A DNA stretch of 64,000 nucleotides, from contig NZ_JAFMZK010000001.1 of NCBI RefSeq assembly GCF_029105185.1, positions 1-64,000 on the forward strand, in the 5' to 3' direction. The translations under genes and the position numbers were made by a program. Below are positions 34,924 to 43,103 of the stretch, one piece after another (the stretch's first letter is position 1; each line of letters opens with the position of its first letter). The stretch comes from Aliiroseovarius sp. Z3. GTDB taxonomy: Bacteria > Pseudomonadota > Alphaproteobacteria > Rhodobacterales > Rhodobacteraceae. The notes below the pieces were generated by a model, which was not told where the DNA came from, ran no database searches, and saw only the letters and a list, made by a program, of their open reading frames with translations.

Positions 34924-35607
34924 TTACCGCACCCACTTTGCTTCGTTCTTTTCGATGGCGGCGATCCGCTCGGCAGTTTTTGGATGGCTCATCAACCACG
35001 CCGGCATCACCCCGGCGCGATTCTTTGTCAGGGCATCCAACTTGCCGAACAGGGATTTCTGGGGGTCTGCCCCGATCCCGGACTTGATCAACAACGCGGT
35101 GGCATAGGCGTCCGCTTCGTATTCATCGCCCCGGCTCAGTCCTGCCGCCACCAGCCGTGTCAGGATATTGGCGATATAGACGCCAATCCCCGGCAACAGG
35201 CGCGAGATCATCATCGCCAGCACAGTGCGCATGGCGTTCTGTCCTGCGAAATCAATCATACGTTTGCGAGAATGGCCCAAGGCCACGTGACCCAGTTCAT
35301 GGGCGATCACGCTGGACAGTTCTTCGGCGCTTACCCGGCCTTGTCGATACTCATTATAGAACCCGCGCGTGATGAAAATGCGCCCGTCAGGGGCGGCCAA
35401 CCCGTTCACTGGTTCAATTTCATAGATATGCACGGGGATGTCGGCGATATCCAAGGATGCCGCCATGCGATCTGTCAGTGCCTTTAGCGTCGGGTCCGCC
35501 AGCCGCGTCGATTGCGCGTCCAGTTCGCGGTGGGTGCGCCAGACCGAGAAATGATAAAGCAGCAGCCCATAGAGAACCGGCAACAGGATGGGGATCAGTT
35601 TCAGCAT
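34924..35607 (-). CDS. M48 family membrane metallopeptidase
   Basis: A 227-residue HtpX/Oma1-like zinc peptidase. An N-terminal membrane anchor (about 3-20) precedes the zinc motif HELGH at about 103-107 and the third ligand Glu in GDEYEADAYAT. A helix between them may cross or touch the membrane. The role is likely membrane protein quality control. The longest frame reaches 35,898 but overlaps the DedA gene; the ATG at 35607 gives the expected size. Confidence 0.82.
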   Translation of the reverse strand: MLKLIPILLPVLYGLLLYHFSVWRTHRELDAQSTRLADPTLKALTDRMAASLDIADIPVHIYEIEPVNGLAAPDGRIFITRGFYNEYRQGRVSAEELSSVIAHELGHVALGHSRKRMIDFAGQNAMRTVLAMMISRLLPGIGVYIANILTRLVAAGLSRGDEYEADAYATALLIKSGIGADPQKSLFGKLDALTKNRAGVMPAWLMSHPKTAERIAAIEKNEAKWVR

Positions 35608-35647
35608 GTTGGAATATATGGGCGCTCGGGCTGCGGCTGGAAAGGGT

Positions 35648-36280
35648 CTATGGGCCGGTGGGCCCGGTTTTGTCGCGCTCGGCCCGGTCTTTTGCCCGCA
35701 TGACCGCCCGGATCCAAAGCGCCATGACAACTGCGACAACCAGCGCCACAAGCAGGCCCGCAGCATTGCCCAGCAGGGACGCCAGACTTTCGATGCGCGC
35801 GGCGAAGTTGTATCCCAGACCGACGTAAAGCGTGACCCAGACCATTTCGCCAAGAATGTCCCAGATGGCGAAGCGCAGCCAGCCAAGGCCCGTGGCACCC
35901 GCCACGAAGTTCACCCAGGGGCCAAGCGGGGCGACCGCCCAAGTGGACAGGAACACCCCGACGCTGCCCCACCGGTCGACGAAAATCCGCGCCCGTGACA
36001 GGACGGCCTGTCTGGCTGGGCGCTGCGCAAGGTGATCAAGCACCGTGGCGCCGCCAAACCGTCCGATGGCGTATCCTGTCTGGTCGCCGATCACCGCGCC
36101 CAGGAAGGCCGCCAGCACGACGTTGGTCAGCGAAATGTCTCCGGTCACCGCAAAAGCCCCGCCAGCCAGCATCATGATCGATGTGGGAATAGGCAGCGCC
36201 AGACAGGACAGGAACGCCGAGGCAAAAACCACGATGGGACCATAAGCCGACAGCAGCGCAAAAACGGTCTCTGTGGTCAT
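35648..36280 (-). CDS. DedA family membrane protein
   Basis: A 210-residue membrane protein of the DedA/VTT superfamily, implicated in lipid flipping and proton-linked homeostasis. The segment LALPIPTSIMMLAGGAFA and GAVIGDQTGYAIGRFGG fit the family, as do DRWGSVGVFLSTWAVAPLGPWVN (conserved Arg/Pro region) and the later helices. Start ATG shares a base with the upstream stop (TGATG). Confidence 0.85.
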   Translation of the reverse strand: MTTETVFALLSAYGPIVVFASAFLSCLALPIPTSIMMLAGGAFAVTGDISLTNVVLAAFLGAVIGDQTGYAIGRFGGATVLDHLAQRPARQAVLSRARIFVDRWGSVGVFLSTWAVAPLGPWVNFVAGATGLGWLRFAIWDILGEMVWVTLYVGLGYNFAARIESLASLLGNAAGLLVALVVAVVMALWIRAVMRAKDRAERDKTGPTGP

Positions 36281-36654
36281 CACTGCGGCCCGTGCCTGTC
36301 TTTGTTGTCCGGTGCCGCGCGGTGGGCGGCAATGGCGGCCTCGATCTCGGCGATCAGCGCGTCAAGGGTGACACCGCGTGCTTCGGCAAGCCGCGCAAGA
36401 TTGGGCGGGCCGTCCTCGGGCCTGTCGATCCGCAGTGCGTTCATCATCACATCGCGCGGAACGTCCCATGACATGGCGACATAGCGCGGGGTCATCCAGC
36501 CTTCGATCGGCTGGTCGATATGGGCCGGGTCGGTCCAGTAGATCCAACTGGTGGTGGTGCGGACCCCGAAAAAGACGCTCAGCCCCAAGGCGACGGCAAG
36601 GATGATTGTCGCGACCGGTGCCGCTGCCCACATACGTTTGAGAAGTGAAAGCAC
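36280..36654 (-). CDS. Single-helix membrane protein, unknown function
   Basis: A 124-residue protein with one membrane helix (about 10-31) and a soluble C-terminal part containing a short helical segment rich in Ala and Glu (LARLAEARGVTLDALIAEIEAAI). Coupled to dedA by a one-base overlap, so likely part of the same transcript and perhaps a partner. No family recognised. Confidence 0.65.
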   Translation of the reverse strand: MLSLLKRMWAAAPVATIILAVALGLSVFFGVRTTTSWIYWTDPAHIDQPIEGWMTPRYVAMSWDVPRDVMMNALRIDRPEDGPPNLARLAEARGVTLDALIAEIEAAIAAHRAAPDNKDRHGPQ

Positions 36655-36708
36655 GATGGTTCCTTTTCCGGTTGGGGGTTGAACGTGCCGGATCTGGGCT
36701 TTCGTCGC

Positions 36709-37893
36709 TCAGCGTCCCAGTTCCTTCATCCCGCGCTCGATGCCTTCCAGAGTCATTGGCACCATACGGCCCTCGAAAATCTGGCTGATCATCTGCACTG
36801 ACTGGGTATAGCGCCAATGATGTTCGGGCAGGGGATTGATCCACAGATTGTCGGGCCATTGTTCACGCGCGCGCTCCAGCCAAACCTGACCGGTTTCGTC
36901 GTTCCAATGCTCGTTGGCGCCACCGCGATAGGCGATCTCATAGGGGCTCATGGATGCGTCGCCGACGAAAATGCACTTGTAGTCAGACCCATAGGTGCGC
37001 AGCACCTCCCATGTGGGGATCTGATCGGTCCAGCGCCGCGCGTTATCCCGCCAAACACCTTCGTAAAGGCAGTTGTGGAAATAGTAGTACTCAAGATGCT
37101 TGAACTCGGTGCGCGCGGCCGAGAACAGCTCCTCGACCACCTTGATATGCGGGTCCATTGATCCGCCCACGTCAAGGAATAAAAGGACTTTCACCGCGTT
37201 GTGCCGCTCGGGGCGTGTTTTCACATCAAGATAACCGTGCTCCGCGGTGGCACGGATGGTGCCGTCCAGGTCCAGCTCCTCGTCCGCGCCGGTCCGCGCC
37301 CAGTTGCGCAGGCGTTTCAGGGCGACCTTGATGTTACGTGTGCCAAGCTCGACGGAATCGTCCAGATTGCGAAATTCGCGCTTGTCCCAGACCTTGACCG
37401 CGCGCTGATGGCGCGATCGATCCTGTCCGATCCGCACGCCTTCGGGATTATAGCCATAGGCCCCGAAGGGCGACGTGCCCGCGGTGCCGATCCACTTGTT
37501 GCCGCCCTGATGGCGCCCCTCTTGTTCCTTCAGACGCTCTTTCAGCGTGTCCATCAGCTTGTCGAACCCGCCCAAGGCCTCGATTTCGGCTTTTTCTTCG
37601 GGGGTCAGGAACTTTTCGGCCATTTTTTCAAGCCATTCCTGCGGAATATCGACGGCTTCCAGCATCTGCTCGGTGGAAATGGCTTCAAGCCCTTCGAACG
37701 TCATGGAAAACGCGCGGTCGAACTTGTCGAGGTTGCGCTCGTCCTTCACCATCGCCACGCGGGCCAGGTAATAGAACCCTTCGATGTCATAGGTCACAAG
37801 CCCGGCTTTCATCGCCTCCAGAAACGCCAGAAATTCGCGCAGAGAGACAGGAACTTTGCTGGCACGGAGGTTTTCAAAGAAGGGCAGGAACAT
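36709..37893 (-). CDS. VWA-domain protein (CoxE-like)
   Basis: A 394-residue protein with a CoxE/YehP-type von Willebrand A domain in the C-terminal half. The MIDAS loop reads LFLDVGGSMDPH instead of DxSxS; I recall this as a feature of the family. The N-terminal part (residues 1-110) is helical and charged. Such VWA proteins work with MoxR-type AAA ATPases; the only one in the window is 3.4 kb upstream on the same strand. It may act in maturation of a protein complex or metal enzyme; the client is unknown. Confidence 0.8.
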   Translation of the reverse strand: MFLPFFENLRASKVPVSLREFLAFLEAMKAGLVTYDIEGFYYLARVAMVKDERNLDKFDRAFSMTFEGLEAISTEQMLEAVDIPQEWLEKMAEKFLTPEEKAEIEALGGFDKLMDTLKERLKEQEGRHQGGNKWIGTAGTSPFGAYGYNPEGVRIGQDRSRHQRAVKVWDKREFRNLDDSVELGTRNIKVALKRLRNWARTGADEELDLDGTIRATAEHGYLDVKTRPERHNAVKVLLFLDVGGSMDPHIKVVEELFSAARTEFKHLEYYYFHNCLYEGVWRDNARRWTDQIPTWEVLRTYGSDYKCIFVGDASMSPYEIAYRGGANEHWNDETGQVWLERAREQWPDNLWINPLPEHHWRYTQSVQMISQIFEGRMVPMTLEGIERGMKELGR

Positions 37894-37902
37894 CGCGCAG
37901 AC

Positions 37903-38061
37903 CTAGCGACTGATGAAGATCGAGGTGAAAAGGGCGATCAGTGCAAACACAAGCGCGTGCACCGCCGCATATTGGGCGATGTCCAACCGGTTGCCACCGC
38001 GTTTGCGGGCGCGCAGAACCCCAACCAATGCCCCGAAAACCAGCGCCGCGATGACCAGCAT
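37903..38061 (-). CDS. 52-aa two-helix membrane protein
   Basis: A 52-residue frame on the minus strand (ATG 38061, TAG 37903), MLVIAALVFGALVGVLRARK then a charged loop and a second hydrophobic segment AAVHALVFALIALFTSIFIS. AAAGG lies 3 nt before the ATG. Two membrane helices with a positive loop (RKRGGNR) make it look like a real small membrane protein, and I recall similar short proteins beside VWA genes in Rhodobacteraceae. Function unknown. Confidence 0.6.
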   Translation of the reverse strand: MLVIAALVFGALVGVLRARKRGGNRLDIAQYAAVHALVFALIALFTSIFISR

Positions 38062-38108
38062 GTGCCTTTACCCCTTGCGAAGGGGCCGTCAGGGCAGCCC
38101 CGGTTCGT

Positions 38109-39485
38109 TTAGCCGGGCGATATGGCAGCAATTTCGCTGAGCCGCGCGCCGACTTGCTCGTTCGAGCCGAAGCCATACCGTGCCCAGCCCAGACTGTCGA
38201 GCCTGACAAGCTGTGCTTCGCGTGTGCGTCCTGCAAGGTCAAGCGCCTCAGCCTTGATCATCATCAATGTGGCCAGCAAGGCGGCGTTTTCGGCTCGTTT
38301 TACGGGTGCGATATGGGTGTTCACGATGGCAATCGCCTCGTCAGTCTGTCCGGCCGACAGGGCATAGGCGGCCAGTTGCACCCCCATATGGGCAGCGTGC
38401 AGCGCGGTTTCCGGATTGGCGCGATAGATCGCCTCGGCCTCGCGGAAGGCGGCGAAGGCGTCCCTGCTGTTTTGGCGCATGTGCAGGCGACCGTAGGCAA
38501 ACAGACTGAACGCCAGCCGCGTATCGCGCCAGCCCATTTTGCGCGCGATGGCGACGGCTGTGGTCGCGGCGGTACGTCGTCGGGTGGCTGACTGCCCCTT
38601 GCCCAGCGCCGTTTCGATCGCATCCTTCCACGCTTCGGGTGACCGACCGCCCATCCGGGGCGTTCCGAACCCGCCAGCCGGGTTCAAGCGTGACAGAATG
38701 GTGGGCAGTTGCGCAGCCACGTCGCCGCGGCTCATCCCGGACACCAGTTCAGGCGCGTAATAGGCGCGCAGGATCAACATATCGAACCCGGTCAGGACGG
38801 TGTGAAAATTGTCGTCGTTGAACACGCTGTCATGCAGCCGATACAGGTCGTTCACCGGCCCCAGCGCCTGTGCGACTTCCTCGTGCAGGCAGTCACGCAA
38901 TTCTTGCGGGCTGACATCGCCGGGCAGGAAGACGGCCATCTGGGTGCGGGTGCGCAACTTTGTCCAGTCCAGCCGCGCTGTTCCGCGCGCTGCTTTGTAG
39001 TCCTGCCAGCTTGAGACGTTGGGCGCAACGAAACAGGCGGCATGTGGCACAAGGCGCTGCAATTGCCGCTTCGGAATGACCTCAAGCGTGATGGAGGCGG
39101 CGGTGTCGGTCGTGACCTGACGGATGTTGATCCCCGCTTCGATCCTGAGCCGGGCCAGCAGACGGGTAAGGTCCGCCATCATGTAGGGCGGCGCATCGCC
39201 CGAAACGCGCAGCGTCACCGGGCCTTCGAACCGGGTCAGAACGGGCAGGGGGCGTCCGCTTTCCAACTGGAAAGACAGGTCCAGGAAATCGCCCGCAATG
39301 ACGCTGTTGGTGCGGGTCGGGCGGGTGATTTGCGAACTGACAAACGCCTTCATCGGGGGCAGGGCGGCGGGCAGGGCTACGCGGCGGGCCGCAACCTCTT
39401 CTTGCGGCGCGTTCGAGGTCACGGGGACCGAACATCCGGCGATGGTGAATGCGGCCAGCATCGTGGCCAAGGTGATCTGTCGCAT
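38109..39485 (-). CDS. DUF2927 domain lipoprotein
   Basis: A 458-residue exported protein with lipobox IAGC (Cys18), followed by a DUF2927 domain (about 50-260, with SGRPLPVLTRFEGPVTLRV and ELRDCLHEEVAQALGPVNDLY containing a His-Glu-Glu pattern of peptidase type) and a C-terminal helical repeat region (TPR-like, about 320-450). The HEE element suggests a metallopeptidase-like active site, which is inference. ATG at 39485 has GGGAGG 8 nt upstream; the GNAT gene stop is 2 nt before it. Confidence 0.75.
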   Translation of the reverse strand: MRQITLATMLAAFTIAGCSVPVTSNAPQEEVAARRVALPAALPPMKAFVSSQITRPTRTNSVIAGDFLDLSFQLESGRPLPVLTRFEGPVTLRVSGDAPPYMMADLTRLLARLRIEAGINIRQVTTDTAASITLEVIPKRQLQRLVPHAACFVAPNVSSWQDYKAARGTARLDWTKLRTRTQMAVFLPGDVSPQELRDCLHEEVAQALGPVNDLYRLHDSVFNDDNFHTVLTGFDMLILRAYYAPELVSGMSRGDVAAQLPTILSRLNPAGGFGTPRMGGRSPEAWKDAIETALGKGQSATRRRTAATTAVAIARKMGWRDTRLAFSLFAYGRLHMRQNSRDAFAAFREAEAIYRANPETALHAAHMGVQLAAYALSAGQTDEAIAIVNTHIAPVKRAENAALLATLMMIKAEALDLAGRTREAQLVRLDSLGWARYGFGSNEQVGARLSEIAAISPG

Positions 39486-39487
39486 TG

Positions 39488-39943
39488 TCACGCCCTCCCA
39501 TACCGTATGAAGGGCGTTTTGACGCCGATCCGGTCATAGAGCCTGCGGGCGGTGTGATTGAAATCCTGCGTCAGCCAATAGACCGAGGGCGCCCCGGCCT
39601 GATCGGCGGCGTCATAGACCGCTTCGATCAAGGCACGTCCGACACCGGTGCCGCGCGTGGAGGGGTCGGCATAAAGGTCTTGCAGGTAGCAGACATTCTC
39701 GATCTTCCACGCGTGGCGATGGAACAGGTAATGCACCAGCCCCACGGGCCGGTCGTCCACGCAGGCCAGAAGCCCGTGGAATTCGTTCGGATCCTCTGAC
39801 AGAAGCCGGGCGAAGGTGGTTTCATAAACCTCCGGGGCGACTTCGGTCTCATAATAGCGCAGGTAGCCTTCCCACAGGCGTGCCCACGCATCCTTATCAG
39901 ACGGCGTCAATGGCCGAACGGTAATGTGCGCATTGCTTCCCAT
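39488..39943 (-). CDS. GNAT family acetyltransferase
   Basis: A 151-residue GNAT-fold acetyltransferase. The acetyl-CoA motif STRGTGVGRALIEAVYDAA (R/Q-x-x-G-x-G) is present, with VCYLQDLYAD as the preceding beta strand. The C-terminal HTARRLYDRIG is also typical. Substrate unknown. It is placed between the RES toxin gene (203 bp upstream on this strand) and the DUF2927 gene, and its stop nearly touches the DUF2927 start. Confidence 0.85.
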   Translation of the reverse strand: MGSNAHITVRPLTPSDKDAWARLWEGYLRYYETEVAPEVYETTFARLLSEDPNEFHGLLACVDDRPVGLVHYLFHRHAWKIENVCYLQDLYADPSTRGTGVGRALIEAVYDAADQAGAPSVYWLTQDFNHTARRLYDRIGVKTPFIRYGRA

Positions 39944-40146
39944 AACAACACCGTCACACCCGCTGTTTGTGCCCCCCCAGGCAAGGGCCAGAGTTTATGG
40001 GGTGGCAGCGGTCTGACCAAGGGAAATGACAGGAAAACGGATGCTTTTATTGGAAAGCCGTGAAGAAAAACAATATCTTGTGCGGAATGCTTCATGCAGC
40101 ACTAGGCAAATTGGACCGAAATGCCTGTGACCACGCGAATCGATGG

Positions 40147-40851
40147 CTACAGCCCGACCACGTCAAATTCGGGGTTTCCCGACCACGTGATGTCCCACTT
40201 TGCACCGGGGCGAACATTCTGCACGGCGGCCGGTTCGAACGCCACCAGACAGGTGCCGCCGGGGTGGCGCACCGAGGGATAGACCAGCCCCCGATGTCCG
40301 TCCGCGCGCAGGTGATTGGCCAGTTCCTGCCCCCGTGGATAACCGCGCACCGGGTCTTCATGGAGGGCCGGGTGGCCGGGGTTGCCCGTCAGGTCGGGGA
40401 AGTCGCCGATGAAATCGGCCAGCAGTTCGACATAGCGCACCTTGGTGTCGAAGATGCCGACATAGGACAGCTCGCGGGTATAGTGATAGCCAACCTCGGC
40501 TAGCGAGGTCATCGCGCTCCAACTGCAATACCATGCACCACGGGTGTCATCGTTGAAGCGGTTGCCACCGGCCCGACGATAGGTGAAGGCGGCGTTCACA
40601 TGGCTCATCCCGTAAATCCGCAGATCGGCAGCGCGGCGTTCCCAGGCCAGCTCCAGCCGGTTCACGCCCAGATCGCGCCCGCGCTCGGCCATGTGGCGGG
40701 CTGATGTCATCGCCTCGACCTCGGCCAGCAGGGCCGCTTCCTCGTCATCATCGACCAGCCCGCGCAGGACGGGCGGCTTGTGATAGGTGGCGGGGATCAG
40801 GCGGACCAGCGCACGGTCGCTGACCGATCGCAGCGGCAGCGGGTCACTCAC
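40147..40851 (-). CDS. RES-domain toxin (NAD+ phosphorylase type)
   Basis: A 234-residue RES-domain protein. The family residues are Arg in VRLIPATYHKPP, the Glu in TSLAEVGYHY, and Ser in LVYPSVRHPGGT, matching the NAD-degrading site described for MbcT/Res toxins. It overlaps the antitoxin gene by 4 nt (ATGA), the usual arrangement with the antitoxin first. Expression without the antitoxin should lower cellular NAD+; activity here is untested. Confidence 0.88.
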   Translation of the reverse strand: MSDPLPLRSVSDRALVRLIPATYHKPPVLRGLVDDDEEAALLAEVEAMTSARHMAERGRDLGVNRLELAWERRAADLRIYGMSHVNAAFTYRRAGGNRFNDDTRGAWYCSWSAMTSLAEVGYHYTRELSYVGIFDTKVRYVELLADFIGDFPDLTGNPGHPALHEDPVRGYPRGQELANHLRADGHRGLVYPSVRHPGGTCLVAFEPAAVQNVRPGAKWDITWSGNPEFDVVGL

Positions 40852-41255
40852 ATCCCACCCCTGAGCGCATCGACATAGTTGCGCACGCGCAGGAATTGCG
40901 GCAACCCGTCCTCGATCATCGTGTCGATCGGTCGGGCACTGTCAAACAGCGGACCCGTGTTGGCCAGTGTGATCCATTGATCGGCGATCACCTCGTCGAA
41001 ATAGAGGTGCAGGGATTTATAGATCCCCACCAGCGCCGACAGCCGCAGCATCTGGTCACGGGTCAGGTCGCCTTTGAAACCGGGATTGCGCGCACGTTTC
41101 CACGTCGAGGTGGACATATCCGCCAGCGCGGCGGCGTCATCCAGTTTCAGCCCCCAAGCCTCGGCAACGCGTCCATAGGCCTTGAGCGCCACGGCAGCAT
41201 GGTCCGACGTCGGTCGGGCCGGGGGTGGGGTGAGCGGTTGTGGGGCGGCGTGCAT
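40848..41255 (-). CDS. Xre/MbcA/ParS-type antitoxin of RES pair
   Basis: A 135-residue antitoxin with an N-terminal Xre-like helix-turn-helix (LKLDDAAALADMSTSTWKR) and a C-terminal toxin-binding part (LVGIYKSLHLYFDEVIADQWITL) of the type that pairs with RES toxins. A strong ribosome site (AGGAG) precedes the ATG. It would neutralise the toxin and repress its own promoter through the palindrome 50 bp upstream. Confidence 0.88.
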   Translation of the reverse strand: MHAAPQPLTPPPARPTSDHAAVALKAYGRVAEAWGLKLDDAAALADMSTSTWKRARNPGFKGDLTRDQMLRLSALVGIYKSLHLYFDEVIADQWITLANTGPLFDSARPIDTMIEDGLPQFLRVRNYVDALRGGM

Positions 41256-41307
41256 TGGCCTTCTCCTGTGCTATGCCCAGAAGATAGGTTCACATGGCCC
41301 GAATGTC

Positions 41308-41323
41308 AAGATCATATGATCTT
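41308..41323. promoter_or_regulatory. Palindromic operator of the RES/Xre operon
   Basis: AAGATCATATGATCTT is a perfect 16-bp palindrome about 50 bp before the antitoxin ATG. Its last two bases fall within the stop codon of the MoxR gene (41322-41324). Placement fits autoregulation by the antitoxin, an inference from the type of system. Confidence 0.65.
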
Positions 41324-42170
41324 ATTGGCGTCCGCCGCGCGCCATGAAGGCCAGCCGTTCGAACAGGTGCACGTCCTGCTCGTTCTTCAAAAGCGCCCCG
41401 TGCAGGGTCGGCAGCGCCGAAGCCCCGTCGCGTTTCAATGTCTCGGCGTCGATATCCTCGGCCAGAAGCAGTTTCAGCCAGTCCAGCACTTCCGAGGTTG
41501 ATGGCTTCTTTTTCAGCCCCGGCTGTTCGCGGATTTCATAAAACTGGGTCAACGCTTCGGTCAGCAGGCGCGGCTTGATGCCGGGGTGATGCACCTCGAC
41601 GATCTTTGCCAGAGTGTCGGCATCCGGGAAGCGGATATAATGAAAGAAGCAGCGGCGCAGGAAGGCGTCCGGCAGCTCTTTTTCGTTGTTCGAGGTGATG
41701 ATGATGATCGGGCGATGCTTGGCGCGGATGGTTTCGCCGGTCTCGTAGACGTGAAACTCCATCTTATCAAGCTCTTGCAGCAGGTCGTTGGGAAATTCGA
41801 TATCGGCCTTGTCAATCTCGTCAATCAGCAAAACAACCCGCTCGTCAGCCTCGAAGGCCTCCCACAACTTGCCGCGTTTGATATAGTTTGACACGTCATG
41901 CACGCGTTCGTCACCCAACTGGCTGTCACGCAACCGGCTGACCGCGTCGTATTCATAAAGGCCCTGTTGCGCCTTGGTGGTCGACTTGATGTTCCATTCG
42001 ATCATCCGCGCGCCCAGCGCGTCAGCAACTTGCAATGCCAGCTCGGTCTTTCCGGTGCCCGGTTCGCCTTTGACCAACAGGGGGCGTTGCAACGTGACGG
42101 CGGCATTCACGGCGACCTTCAGGTCATCGGTTGCCACATAGCTTTCGGTGCCTTCGAAGCGTTTCGTCAT
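41322..42170 (-). CDS. MoxR-type AAA+ ATPase
   Basis: A 282-residue AAA ATPase of the MoxR family: Walker A GEPGTGKT (about 35-42), Walker B VVLLIDEIDKAD, and sensor ITSNNEKELPDAFLRRC. Such ATPases act with VWA proteins as chaperones for enzyme assembly. The probable VWA partner is 3.4 kb downstream on the same strand, with the toxin-antitoxin, GNAT, DUF2927 and 52-aa genes in between. Confidence 0.9.
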   Translation of the reverse strand: MTKRFEGTESYVATDDLKVAVNAAVTLQRPLLVKGEPGTGKTELALQVADALGARMIEWNIKSTTKAQQGLYEYDAVSRLRDSQLGDERVHDVSNYIKRGKLWEAFEADERVVLLIDEIDKADIEFPNDLLQELDKMEFHVYETGETIRAKHRPIIIITSNNEKELPDAFLRRCFFHYIRFPDADTLAKIVEVHHPGIKPRLLTEALTQFYEIREQPGLKKKPSTSEVLDWLKLLLAEDIDAETLKRDGASALPTLHGALLKNEQDVHLFERLAFMARGGRQ

Positions 42171-42503
42171 CCCGTCATTCCCTCACTGTCGCGTCTGCGT
42201 ATTACCGGGCGAAGTAATGGGGCGGGCAGGTTTTGGCAAGGGTGCCGTCGCGCGTTCAAACAGTGATCAATGTCGATCTGACGGACTGTTCGAACCCGTG
42301 ATGCGCGTATGTGAATGTCGGTTCGAGTGTTTCTATTACATTTCAGGCGTTTGCTCGCTATGGGGGAAAACCTTGCCCAATCGCGTTCATTGGCTAGTGA
42401 CATCAGACAAAAGCGGGTGTAAACGAGCGCCACAAGAAGCCGGACTCCTGTGGGGCAACAATGTTGTCAGGCAGTTATAGTCCGGTAAGTTGAGGGAATT
42501 GGT
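42171..42503. other. Non-coding region between moxR and dksA
   Basis: About 330 bp, more A/T-rich than the genes on both sides, with no supported gene. It must contain the divergent promoters of moxR and dksA. A short inverted repeat (CAACAATGTTG) lies about 45 bp before the dksA start; I see no clear -35/-10 boxes. Confidence 0.5.
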
Positions 42504-42926
42504 ATGAAAGCAGAGACTTTCCTGCCCGACGATTACAGTCCTGCCGAAGACGAACCGTTTATGAATGAGCGTCAGACGGAGTATTTCCGTCGTAAGCTTC
42601 TGGCCTGGAAAGAAGAGTTGTTGGATGAAAGCCGCCATACGCTGGAAGGCTTGCAAGATAACACTCGGAACATTCCGGACATTGCGGATCGTGCATCGGA
42701 AGAGACTGATCGGGCATTAGAGCTTCGCACACGTGATCGTTCGCGCAAGCTGGTTGGCAAGATTGATCAGGCCCTGCGCCGGATTGAAGAAGGTGAATAT
42801 GGCTATTGCTCGGAAACGGGCGATCCGATTTCGCTGAAACGTCTGGATGCACGCCCCATCGCGACCCTGAGCCTTGAGGCGCAGGAACGCCACGAGCGCC
42901 GCGAAAAAGTCCACCGCGACGATTAA
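42504..42926 (+). CDS. dksA: DksA/TraR family regulator, single cysteine
   Basis: A 140-residue DksA: coiled-coil with DIADRASEETDRALELR (acidic tip) and the C-terminal globular part GYCSETGDPISLKRLDARP. It binds the RNA polymerase secondary channel and works with ppGpp. Only one cysteine (in CSETG) remains of the four-cysteine zinc finger, so it cannot bind zinc in the E. coli way; single-Cys DksA is described in Rhodobacter sphaeroides. A strong terminator follows. Confidence 0.92.
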   Translation: MKAETFLPDDYSPAEDEPFMNERQTEYFRRKLLAWKEELLDESRHTLEGLQDNTRNIPDIADRASEETDRALELRTRDRSRKLVGKIDQALRRIEEGEYGYCSETGDPISLKRLDARPIATLSLEAQERHERREKVHRDD

Positions 42927-42993
42927 GCCGCGGACCACTGAAAATAACGGGATGGGCGCACTTGTCGCGTAGCATGTGGCCCTGATCCATGGC

Positions 42994-43027
42994 AAAAGGC
43001 GCTGGTTAACCCGGCGCCTTTTCTTTT
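42994..43027 (+). terminator. Rho-independent terminator after dksA
   Basis: AAAAGGCGC-loop-GCGCCTTTT followed by CTTTT, 68 nt after the dksA stop. Confidence 0.85.
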
Positions 43028-43103
43028 GCCTGGACGTCATTTGCCAGGACGCAGGCCGGGCCGGGCCAACAGACGCATGAAAACCGCGAGGGGAGCACAC
43101 CAC

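Noticed and set aside
40147-41255. Prophage or plasmid remnant around the RES/Xre pair
   Set aside because: No integrase, att-type repeats or phage genes nearby; only the toxin-antitoxin pair is visible.
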